Part shown: positions 34,432 through 41,544 of the stretch, in pieces
How positions within the stretch are numbered: the first letter of the stretch is position 1
Layout: the number at the start of each line of letters is the position of its first letter
Assembly: GCF_012726295.1 (NCBI RefSeq)
Contig: NZ_JABAOB010000007.1
Coordinates: forward strand, 124,001 to 188,000
Direction: 5' to 3'
Length of the DNA: 64,000 bases
Origin: Chitinophaga sp. Ak27
GTDB taxonomy: Bacteria > Bacteroidota > Bacteroidia > Chitinophagales > Chitinophagaceae
Made by a program: the position numbers and the translations under genes
The notes under the pieces: model-generated
What the model saw: only the letters and a program-made list of their open reading frames with translations
Databases searched by the model: none
Told to the model about the DNA's origin: nothing

Positions 34432-35211
34432 ATGGCTTTTTCTTTTTTACAATATACCGTGAGTGACCGGGTAGCCACCATTGCCTTGAATCGTCCGGAG
34501 AAGCGTAATGCGCTGAATGGTTTACTGGTGGCGGAGCTCCGGGATGCCTTTCGGGCTGCAGCCGCTGACGCTGCTGTTAAAGTGGTGGTATTGAAGGGAA
34601 ATGGGGAAGCTTTTTGTGCGGGGGCCGACCTGGAGTATTTGCAGCAACTACAGCAAAATACCTATGATGAAAATCTCACCGATTCCTGGGAGCTGATGCA
34701 GCTGTTCCGGGAAATTTACGAACTTGACAAGGTAGTAATAGCCCAGGTAGAAGGGCATGCCGTAGCCGGTGGCTGTGGGCTGGTAACACTATGTGATCTG
34801 AGTTATGCCGTACCATCGGCCCTGCTGGGATATACCGAAGTGAAAATCGGCTTCATTCCTGCCTTGGTAGCGGTTTTCCTGGTAAGAAAGATAGGTGAGG
34901 GGCGCTCCAGGGAGTTATTATTAACCGGGAAACTGGTAACGGCTGAGAAAGCGGCTGCCGATGGCTTAATTACAGGGGTGATACCCGCCGCCGAAATAGC
35001 GACCCATGTGGCCAAAGTGGCTGCCAGCCTGTGTACAGAAGCATCTGCCAATTCTCTGAAAGTAACCAAAAAATTGATTGGCACAGTGTTGGACTTACCA
35101 TTACAAGACGGGCTGTTGCATGCCGCTGAATTGAATGCTGCTACCCGTGGACATGAAGATTGCAAACGCGGAATAACCGCTTTTTTGAATAAGGAAAAGC
35201 TTATCTGGTAG
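34432..35211 (+). CDS. Enoyl-CoA hydratase/isomerase family protein
   Basis: A 259-residue crotonase-fold enzyme acting on CoA thioesters. Oxyanion-hole segments AFCAGADLEYL (about residue 63) and HAVAGGCGLVTLCDLS (about 110) are clear. The first catalytic Glu of classical hydratases is absent at GGCGL, but a Glu remains in GYTEVKIGFIPALV, the pattern of methylglutaconyl-CoA hydratase-like members. The start is ATG 34432; the open frame begins two codons earlier at TTG. It may be read through from the phosphatase gene, 50 bases upstream. Confidence 0.88.
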   Translation: MAFSFLQYTVSDRVATIALNRPEKRNALNGLLVAELRDAFRAAAADAAVKVVVLKGNGEAFCAGADLEYLQQLQQNTYDENLTDSWELMQLFREIYELDKVVIAQVEGHAVAGGCGLVTLCDLSYAVPSALLGYTEVKIGFIPALVAVFLVRKIGEGRSRELLLTGKLVTAEKAAADGLITGVIPAAEIATHVAKVAASLCTEASANSLKVTKKLIGTVLDLPLQDGLLHAAELNAATRGHEDCKRGITAFLNKEKLIW

Positions 35212-35260
35212 CTGGTTTTATTGACCATGGCCAGCTGTCACTGAATAAACACACCACACT

Positions 35261-35908
35261 ATGTCATACCGGTTGTTATTAACTGTTGTTTTCCTGTACC
35301 TCTCAGGTACATTGATGGCGCAACGTACTGTTTCGGATGCTAAGATTGTTTATAAAATGGAGCTGCCTCCTGAGCAACTGCAAATGGATGCTATGCTGGA
35401 GGGCAGCACTTTTACACAATATATGCGTGGGCCAATGAGCAGGATAGATATGAACTTTAATATTGTTCATTATACTTACCTGATCAACAGCCGAACAGAA
35501 ACCATGACCACCCTGATAGACCAGCATGGTAACAAATACCTGATCCGCGCCAGTAAAGATCAGTATGAAAAGGATCTGAAGCAATATGAAAACGTGCAAT
35601 TTAAAGATCAGGCTGAAACCAAGCAGATAGCGGGATATATGTGCAGAAGGGCAATCGGAACTATGCCGGATGGGCAAACTTTCGAGGTATACTATGCCGT
35701 AGATCTGATACCTGAGAATAGGCAGTATAACCGCCGTTTTGTCAACCTGAAGGGTATTCCGCTCGAGTTTGAGATTGTGACTAAAACGGGGGCTAAAACC
35801 CGCGTTATTGCTACAAAGGTAGAGTTATATCCTATCCCCGCTTCTTATTTTGATGTACCTAAAACGGGATATAAAGAGGTTAGCCAGGAAGAACTTAAAA
35901 AGATGTAA
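35261..35908 (+). CDS. Exported protein of unknown function, DUF4412-like
   Basis: A 215-residue protein with a signal peptide (MSYRLLLTVVFLYLSGTLMAQ). The mature part looks like an all-beta envelope protein (KIVYKMELPPEQLQMDAMLE, AGYMCRRAIGTMPDGQTFEV) resembling the DUF4412/GLPGLI-like group of Bacteroidota. No catalytic residues are visible. It follows the enoyl-CoA hydratase gene by 49 bases. Confidence 0.65.
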   Translation: MSYRLLLTVVFLYLSGTLMAQRTVSDAKIVYKMELPPEQLQMDAMLEGSTFTQYMRGPMSRIDMNFNIVHYTYLINSRTETMTTLIDQHGNKYLIRASKDQYEKDLKQYENVQFKDQAETKQIAGYMCRRAIGTMPDGQTFEVYYAVDLIPENRQYNRRFVNLKGIPLEFEIVTKTGAKTRVIATKVELYPIPASYFDVPKTGYKEVSQEELKKM

Positions 35909-35914
35909 GGAAAA

Positions 35915-35952
35915 GGGCCGGTTAAAAAGTTGCGAAACTTTTTAACCGGCCC
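35915..35952. terminator. Bidirectional terminator-type hairpin
   Basis: GGGCCGGTTAAAAAGTT pairs with AACTTTTTAACCGGCCC around a very short loop, between two convergent genes. It lacks a long T run on either side but the stem is very stable. Confidence 0.8.
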
Positions 35953-35981
35953 ATATTGTAATTGAAGAAACGTAAAGTTTA

Positions 35982-36401
35982 TTACCCTTTCTTAAGCGGC
36001 AGTATAATCTGCAATTTCTGAAAATTCATATTTCCAGGAGGCTGAGACTGCACCTGTACATTAGAAGGAACTACGTAGGTAACATTTCCTTTTGTATAGG
36101 TGGTTACCGCTTTTAAGTTAATCAAACTATTGTAGTTGCTATTGCTGGGAGTAGTAAACTTAAAGTCTGAGCTGAAGGTACCAGAATACCGGTAAGCTGC
36201 GTCCAGGCCCAGGTTAGTTTTAGGCATGGCAGTATTCAGCACAAAGTGCTGATTGTCTGCTGCCTTTTTCGTTTTGTCTTTATTATTGTCAGAGGGCAAA
36301 AAATTATTGTTTGCCAACACGCTCAGCGAAAAGAACGCCAGCGCGCCTGCCAACAAGCAAGACAACGAAAAAGTCCGTGATATGTATTTTTTCGTTTTCA
36401 T
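35982..36401 (-). CDS. Small exported protein of unknown function
   Basis: From MKTKKYISRTFSLSCLLAG the protein has 139 residues, with a signal peptide ending near SVLANN and a polar mature part without recognisable motifs (PKTNLGLDAAYRYSGTFSSD; end NFQKLQIILPLKKG). The frame runs 39 codons further up, but a -7 box TACATTTG (36416-36409) lies in that part, seven bases before the ATG, so the shorter form is preferred. Function unknown. Confidence 0.65.
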   Translation of the reverse strand: MKTKKYISRTFSLSCLLAGALAFFSLSVLANNNFLPSDNNKDKTKKAADNQHFVLNTAMPKTNLGLDAAYRYSGTFSSDFKFTTPSNSNYNSLINLKAVTTYTKGNVTYVVPSNVQVQSQPPGNMNFQKLQIILPLKKG

Positions 36402-36551
36402 TGTATAACAAATGTACAAACTTTTGAATATATCCGATAACATATTCTTAACGCAAGATACGAAGAAATCACAAAGAATTGTTAAAAAATATTTAAAAAG
36501 CTTGTTTTCACTCCACATTTTGTCATAGATAAAAGTACTATATTTACATTA

Positions 36552-37973
36552 ATGAGTAAAGACTTTTCATTTTTAAACGAGGATTTTGATGATCTGAGAG
36601 ACTTGTTGCAGCAGTTTGAAAACCTCCGGGCGGGTAAGTCTCATTCTTTTTTGGACGAAGATTCATTTGAGCAGATCATAGACTATTATGACGAGCATGA
36701 CGAAATGCCGATCGCATTGCAGGCCGCAGAAATAGCCATCGAACAGTTTCCTTATTCCTCCACACTGCTACTAAAGAAGGCCAACTTACTGATAGAAACC
36801 AAGAAGTACAAAGAAGCGCTGGATTTATTGGATAAAGCAGAAGTACTGGACCGCACTGATATCAATCTATACATTTTACAGACAGATGTTTACCTGGCGC
36901 TAAATCAGCACCAGAAAGCCGCTGCTGTGCTGGAAGAACAGATAGAACAATTTTCGGGGGATGACAGAACAGAGTTGTTGCTCGAACTGGCAGATGTATA
37001 TGATGACTGGGAGGAATTTGAGAAAGTGTTTGATTGCCTGAAAATGGCGCTGGAGTATGATCCCAACAATGAGGAAGCCCTGCACAAGATTTGTTTCTGG
37101 ACAGAGTTTACAGGCCGGAACGAGGAAAGTATCCGTTTACATACCGCTATTATAGACGAGCACCCTTTTAATCAGCTGGCCTGGTTCAACCTGGGTACGG
37201 CTTTCCAGGGATTGAAGTTATATGAGAAAGCCATCGATGCTTACCAGTATGCCGTAGCGATCGATGAAAAATTTGATTATGCCTACCGCAATATGGGCGA
37301 TGCCTATATCCGTTTACGTAAGTATGCCGATGCCATCGAGGTATTGCAAAAGCACCTGGAAATAGCGAAACCTGAGGATGTGATTTATGAGGCCATTGGG
37401 CATTGCTATGAACGGCAGCGCAAATTTACCCAGGCCCGTTACTATTACCGGAAGGCATCGCATCTGAGCCCCAACGATGACAAGTTGTATTACAAGATTG
37501 CGGTGGCTTATATGATGGAATCTAACTGGGACAATGCTGCCAAATCGTTGCTGAGTGCCTTGAAAATAAATAAAACTAACGCTGAATACAATATGAGCCT
37601 GGGTGAATGCTACCTGGAGCTGGGGAAGAATAAAGATGCTCTGGTTCATTTCATGAATGCAGTGCGTACCCGGCCCAAGAGTGCTGTTACCTGGCAAACA
37701 CTCCTGAAAGGTTTGTATGTATCCGGATTTATGGAGGAGGCCCTGGTACAACTCTCTATCGCAGAGGAAAAGGCCGGGCGTAAACCCATATTCATGTATT
37801 ACCGGGCTGCCATTCTGATAGCCATGGGGAAAACCAAAGAAGGGTTGCTACACCTGGAAACAGCGCTGCAACAGGCCCCAAAAATTGTGAAAAAGCTCGT
37901 AGAACTTGATCCTGCTGTATTACAACACGTTAGTGTGGTGGATTTGATCGCACAATACCGCCGTAAACGTTAA
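36552..37973 (+). CDS. Tetratricopeptide-repeat protein
   Basis: A 473-residue soluble protein made almost wholly of TPR helices (about 10-11 repeats from residue 45 on; examples LAWFNLGTAFQGLKLYEKAI and AYRNMGDAYIRLRKYADAIE). The N-terminus (MSKDFSFLNEDFDDLRDLLQ) is acidic and there is no signal peptide, so it is cytoplasmic. TPR arrays hold protein complexes together; no partner can be inferred. TATATTTA 20 bases upstream is a weak -7-like box. Confidence 0.85.
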   Translation: MSKDFSFLNEDFDDLRDLLQQFENLRAGKSHSFLDEDSFEQIIDYYDEHDEMPIALQAAEIAIEQFPYSSTLLLKKANLLIETKKYKEALDLLDKAEVLDRTDINLYILQTDVYLALNQHQKAAAVLEEQIEQFSGDDRTELLLELADVYDDWEEFEKVFDCLKMALEYDPNNEEALHKICFWTEFTGRNEESIRLHTAIIDEHPFNQLAWFNLGTAFQGLKLYEKAIDAYQYAVAIDEKFDYAYRNMGDAYIRLRKYADAIEVLQKHLEIAKPEDVIYEAIGHCYERQRKFTQARYYYRKASHLSPNDDKLYYKIAVAYMMESNWDNAAKSLLSALKINKTNAEYNMSLGECYLELGKNKDALVHFMNAVRTRPKSAVTWQTLLKGLYVSGFMEEALVQLSIAEEKAGRKPIFMYYRAAILIAMGKTKEGLLHLETALQQAPKIVKKLVELDPAVLQHVSVVDLIAQYRRKR

Positions 37974-38011
37974 CCAATGTTATTTACTTTAATAAAATAA
38001 AGTATACTTCT

Positions 38012-38019
38012 TATTTTTG
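38012..38019 (+). promoter_or_regulatory. -7 box upstream of comA
   Basis: TATTTTTG matches TAnnTTTG. The transcript would start near 38025 and carry a leader of about 130 bases that includes a 24-codon frame. Confidence 0.5.
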
Positions 38020-38037
38020 CGCCGGCTTTTAATTGTC

Positions 38038-38112
38038 ATGAACAAAAGTCAACAGTATTTCCGGTTACTAAAATTGCATCTACGCTATCCCGAAGTGCCT
38101 GGCGAATATTAG
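38038..38112 (+). other. Possible leader peptide frame before comA, 24 codons
   Basis: An ATG about 13 bases after the predicted transcription start opens a frame reading MNKSQQYFRLLKLHLRYPEV and GEY after one Pro-Gly step, ending 41 bases before comA. The placement resembles an upstream regulatory ORF. Nothing else supports translation. Confidence 0.3.
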
Positions 38113-38153
38113 CATGTGTTTTACTGACCAATAAGAAGATAAAAATATTTCAA

Positions 38154-38918
38154 ATGAATTTTAATCTGACACAAATCCCGGAAAGGACACAGAAGCCCCG
38201 TACGCATGGATTAACCATGGTAATGGACAAGGGGCTGAGTTTGGAAGAAGCACGAAATTTTTTATCTGCTGCAGGCCCTCATATTGATATTCTTAAACTT
38301 GGCTTTGGCACTGCTTTCGTTACGCCCAACCTGCGCGCAAAAATTGAATTGTATCAATCGGCCAACATTCCTGTATACTTTGGCGGCACCCTGTTTGAAG
38401 CCTTTGTAATCCGCAACCAGTTTGAAGAATATATCAACGTGGTGAAAGATTATGGTATCAGCTACATGGAAGTTTCAGACGGTTCCATCATTATTCCCCA
38501 TGCTGAAAAATGCGGGTATATTGAAAAACTGTCGAAAGTAGGGCTGGTATTGAGTGAAGTAGGATCAAAAGATGCAGAACACATCATCCCTCCCTATAAA
38601 TGGATTGAACTGATGAGTGCTGAACTGTCTGCAGGAGCTACCTATGTAATTGCAGAAGCCCGCGAAAGTGGTAACGTTGGTATTTATCGTGGTAGTGGCG
38701 AAGTGCGGGAAGGATTGGTACAAGAAATTCTGACCAAGATACCTGCCGAAAAAATTATCTGGGAAGCGCCTCAAAAAGCACAACAGCTTTATTTCCTGGA
38801 ACTGGTAGGCTGTAATGCCAACCTGGGTAACCTGGCTCCCAATGAAGTTATTTCCCTGGAAGCCATGCGTGTAGGACTGAGAGGAGATACATTTAACCTG
38901 TTTCTCGATAGAGAATAA
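38154..38918 (+). CDS. comA: Phosphosulfolactate synthase
   Basis: A TIM-barrel enzyme that adds sulfite to phosphoenolpyruvate to give (2R)-phosphosulfolactate. The 254 residues include the family blocks RTHGLTMVMDKGLS, DILKLGFGTAFV, YFGGTLFEAFV, MEVSDGSIIIPH and AEARESGNVGIYR. In methanogens this is the first step to coenzyme M; in bacteria it leads to sulfolactate or related sulfonates. In this phylum a role in supplying sulfonates for sulfonolipids is possible but is my inference. aroE follows after a long hairpin. comB/comC are not here. Confidence 0.9.
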   Translation: MNFNLTQIPERTQKPRTHGLTMVMDKGLSLEEARNFLSAAGPHIDILKLGFGTAFVTPNLRAKIELYQSANIPVYFGGTLFEAFVIRNQFEEYINVVKDYGISYMEVSDGSIIIPHAEKCGYIEKLSKVGLVLSEVGSKDAEHIIPPYKWIELMSAELSAGATYVIAEARESGNVGIYRGSGEVREGLVQEILTKIPAEKIIWEAPQKAQQLYFLELVGCNANLGNLAPNEVISLEAMRVGLRGDTFNLFLDRE

Positions 38919-38941
38919 CCTGCCATAACAAGTCATTCAGC

Positions 38942-38998
38942 AAGATCCTGGGGAGTGAAGATTATTGCCCGCAATAATTTCAGGCTCTCCAGGATCTT
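38942..38998. repeat. Long hairpin between comA and aroE
   Basis: AAGATCCTGG pairs with CCAGGATCTT, then GAG/CTC, TGAA/TTCA and ATTATTG/CAATAAT, giving some 24 base pairs with small bulges. There is no T run after it (CCTACTT), so it is a poor terminator by itself. Confidence 0.7.
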
Positions 38999-39045
38999 CC
39001 TACTTATAGTAAAGTATTGTCCGTAGTATTTATAATTATAGTTTC

Positions 39046-39780
39046 ATGAAAATGTATGGACTTATTGGCTATCCGCTTAGCCATTCTTTTTCAAAGGGTT
39101 TTTTTAAGGAGAAATTTGAAAAGGAAAACATCACTGGCTGCCAGTATGAAAATTATCCTATACCCGGAATTACGGAGTTTACCAGCTTACTGGAAGCGCA
39201 TCCCCAGCTACAAGGGCTGAACGTAACAATTCCCTATAAAGAAGTTGTGATCCCTTTCCTTGATGAGTTGAGCGATGCAGCTGCCCGTATTGGCGCTGTA
39301 AACTGCATTCACTTTAACGCTGGAAAGAAAACAGGATATAATACCGATGTGATCGGATTTACGAAATCACTGCAACCATTACTGCAACCACATCATACCA
39401 GGGCATTGGTGCTGGGAACCGGCGGCGCTGCCAAGGCTATCATGTATGCATTGGAGCAACTAAGCATCACATACACCGTAGTGAGCCGCCGGCCGGAAAA
39501 TGGCGCCATTACCTATGAGGCGCTGGATCAGGCTACCATGGAGGCGCACACCGTGATAGTGAATACTACGCCGCTGGGCATGTATCCCAAAGTAGATACC
39601 TTTCCCGAAATACCTTATCAATACCTTAGTTCCAGGCACCTGCTGTACGACCTGGTATACAATCCTGCAGAAACGGCTTTCCTGCACAAGGGAGCCGCGC
39701 AGGGAGCAGCCACTAAAAACGGGCATGAAATGCTGATACTACAGGCAGAGGCATCCTGGGAAATATGGAATAAAGCATAA
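39046..39780 (+). CDS. aroE: Shikimate dehydrogenase
   Basis: NADPH-dependent reduction of 3-dehydroshikimate in aromatic amino acid synthesis. The start MKMYGLIGYPLSHSFSK holds the substrate-binding Ser pair; NVTIPYKE carries the catalytic Lys; the nucleotide-binding loop GTGGAAKAIMYAL and the NTTPLGMYP motif follow. At 244 residues it is slightly shorter than E. coli AroE (272). ATG 39052 is an alternative start. Its last codons lie inside the 7-base repeat array of the following palindrome. Confidence 0.94.
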   Translation: MKMYGLIGYPLSHSFSKGFFKEKFEKENITGCQYENYPIPGITEFTSLLEAHPQLQGLNVTIPYKEVVIPFLDELSDAAARIGAVNCIHFNAGKKTGYNTDVIGFTKSLQPLLQPHHTRALVLGTGGAAKAIMYALEQLSITYTVVSRRPENGAITYEALDQATMEAHTVIVNTTPLGMYPKVDTFPEIPYQYLSSRHLLYDLVYNPAETAFLHKGAAQGAATKNGHEMLILQAEASWEIWNKA

Positions 39781-39899
39781 AGCAAAAAGCATAAAGCAAA
39801 AAGCGATTATGGAGACTGATTGAAGCGAATTTTTAATACTCGCTAAGTTCTTCTCCATAATCGCTTTTTGCTTTGAACTTTATGCTTTGAGCTTTAAGC
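39771..39899. repeat. 7-base repeat array forming a large palindrome
   Basis: Five tandem heptamers of the form (T/A)AAAGC(A/G) at 39771-39805 run into a perfect 19-bp stem, CAAAAAGCGATTATGGAGA (39797-39815) with its complement at 39852-39870, and the right arm again shows 7-base periodicity of complementary GCTTT words to 39899. A smaller GCGA/TCGC hairpin lies in the loop. The element spans the whole gap between convergent aroE and the methyltransferase and overlaps both stop codons, so it should also end transcription in both directions. Confidence 0.8.
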
Positions 39900-40691
39900 T
39901 GGTTTAATCATATAATACACACAGGTAGTGACAAAATTCCTGAAAAAAGGAATGGCGGCAATGGGCTTCCACTGTACTCTTGCGCTTACGCCGAATTTAT
40001 ATTTATAGATAGGATTAATCAGGTAGAATCTGCGTTGTGTAATTTTGTATTGCTGACGTTTTACAATACGTTCAAACCGTTCAATGGAAATGCCCGTAGA
40101 TTTTACATCCATCAGGTCTACTACCACATCATCTCCTTCTCCAAATAACCGTAAAACTCCTTTATATAAGGGTCTTGGCAACAGGTGGATATAAGGCACC
40201 ATGCTGAGGAATTTGTTGGCACAGATCTGCTGATGTCCTCCGTGTGGCATATACCAGGGTGGGAAACCAAAATAAACTTGCCCGCGGGGAGTGAGTAATT
40301 GTTTCAGGTGGCCAATGATCTTTTCCTGGTCGGGAATATGTTCAATGGCATCTTTCAGAATAATTACATCAAAAGAATGGCGGAATTCTCCCAGGAAATC
40401 AAGGTCATAGATGTTTTTGGCAATTAGCTTTAATTGTCCGCTCTCCAGGTATTTATGAAGGAAGCTTTTGGCCAGTTCTATCCGGTCGGGTGCGAGGTCG
40501 ACGCCTACGCAGTGGCAGCCCTTTTCCAGGAGGGGAGTCAGTACTCCGCCCTCGCCACATCCTACCTCCATTACCCGGAGGCCTTCCAGTTGTGGAAACT
40601 CCAGTTGTATGAATGGCAGTACGTAGTCGCGCGAATTGTCTACCTGTTGCTGATGCCGTAGCGTTGCGTCTTTATGATGTTCTAATGCCAT
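39894..40691 (-). CDS. Class I SAM-dependent methyltransferase
   Basis: A 265-residue methyltransferase with the SAM motif I VMEVGCGEGGVLTPLLEKG (about residue 39), acidic motif GVDLAPDRIELAKSF and motif for the post-SAM strand VIILKDAIEHIPDQEK. The C-terminal part after YFGFPPWYMPHGGHQQ is of the Methyltransf_11/23 type. The substrate is unknown; it could act on a small molecule, lipid or sugar. It is a single gene, ending in the palindrome. Confidence 0.85.
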   Translation of the reverse strand: MALEHHKDATLRHQQQVDNSRDYVLPFIQLEFPQLEGLRVMEVGCGEGGVLTPLLEKGCHCVGVDLAPDRIELAKSFLHKYLESGQLKLIAKNIYDLDFLGEFRHSFDVIILKDAIEHIPDQEKIIGHLKQLLTPRGQVYFGFPPWYMPHGGHQQICANKFLSMVPYIHLLPRPLYKGVLRLFGEGDDVVVDLMDVKSTGISIERFERIVKRQQYKITQRRFYLINPIYKYKFGVSARVQWKPIAAIPFFRNFVTTCVYYMIKPA

Positions 40692-40836
40692 GAATCTGAA
40701 AATTCCGTGAATTTAGTAAAAAGAGACTAGTTTTCTGCTTTTAGATATTAGCTTTTCATCATTTGTAAGTGTTTGTCGGGTCGTAAAACATCGCTATAAC
40801 TGTATTACAGGTCGCTGAAAGCTAATGGTGATTAGC

Positions 40837-40844
40837 TATCTTTG
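40837..40844 (+). promoter_or_regulatory. -7 box directly before truB
   Basis: TATCTTTG is followed by CGCC and then the ATG of truB. Transcription would begin at or within a base or two of the start codon. Confidence 0.5.
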
Positions 40845-40848
40845 CGCC

Positions 40849-41544
40849 ATGCAAACAAACGAAAGAGTTAATTACCAGGAAGGAGCGGTTATATTGATTA
40901 ATAAGCCTTTGACATGGACTTCCTTTGATGTAGTACGTAAGATCAGGAACCTCACCAAAGCTAAGATCGGACATGCGGGAACATTGGACCCCCTGGCTAC
41001 TGGCCTACTGATTTGTTGTACCGGAAAAATGACAAAAAAAATCAATGAATACCAGGCGCAGGAAAAAGAATATACCGGCACATTTACGTTAGGTGCTACC
41101 ACGCCTACTTTTGATAAAGAATCGGAACCGGAAAATTTTAAAGATATTGCTCATCTCGATGAAGCGGCCATCATAGCGGGTACCCAGCCATTTATCGGTG
41201 AAATTATGCAGTTGCCACCTATCCACTCTGCTATTAAACAAAATGGAAAGCCTATTTACCTGTTGGCCCGTAAGGGAGTGGATGTAAAAGTGGAACCCCG
41301 TAAGTTGACGATTACCGCGTTTGAGATTACTAAAATTGACCTGCCGGAAGTACATTTCAGGGTGGTTTGCAGCACGGGTACGTATATACGTTCGCTGGCT
41401 AATGATTACGGTGCTGCGCTCGGTTGTGGGGCTTACCTGAGCAGCCTTTGCAGAACCCGTATTGGTGATTTTAAGCTTACAGATGCTATTGATATGGACG
41501 ATTTTATTGTAGCCAACACCGTTCCTAAAACGGATAACCAATAG
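40849..41544 (+). CDS. truB: tRNA pseudouridine(55) synthase
   Basis: It converts U55 in the T-loop of tRNAs to pseudouridine. The catalytic Asp47 is in KIGHAGTLDPLATGLL, preceded by VILINKPLTWTSFDVVRKI; the TGTYIRSLANDYGAALG motif lies near residue 185. The 231 residues are on the short side because there is no long C-terminal PUA domain. ATG 40849 is preferred because a -7 box lies four bases before it, inside the longer frame that starts at 40825. Its 3' end overlaps tamL by 20 bases. Confidence 0.94.
   Translation: MQTNERVNYQEGAVILINKPLTWTSFDVVRKIRNLTKAKIGHAGTLDPLATGLLICCTGKMTKKINEYQAQEKEYTGTFTLGATTPTFDKESEPENFKDIAHLDEAAIIAGTQPFIGEIMQLPPIHSAIKQNGKPIYLLARKGVDVKVEPRKLTITAFEITKIDLPEVHFRVVCSTGTYIRSLANDYGAALGCGAYLSSLCRTRIGDFKLTDAIDMDDFIVANTVPKTDNQ

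Noticed and set aside
39771..39899. Possible CRISPR array
   Set aside because: The repeats are 7 bases long, directly tandem with no spacers, and form a palindrome; no cas gene is present.
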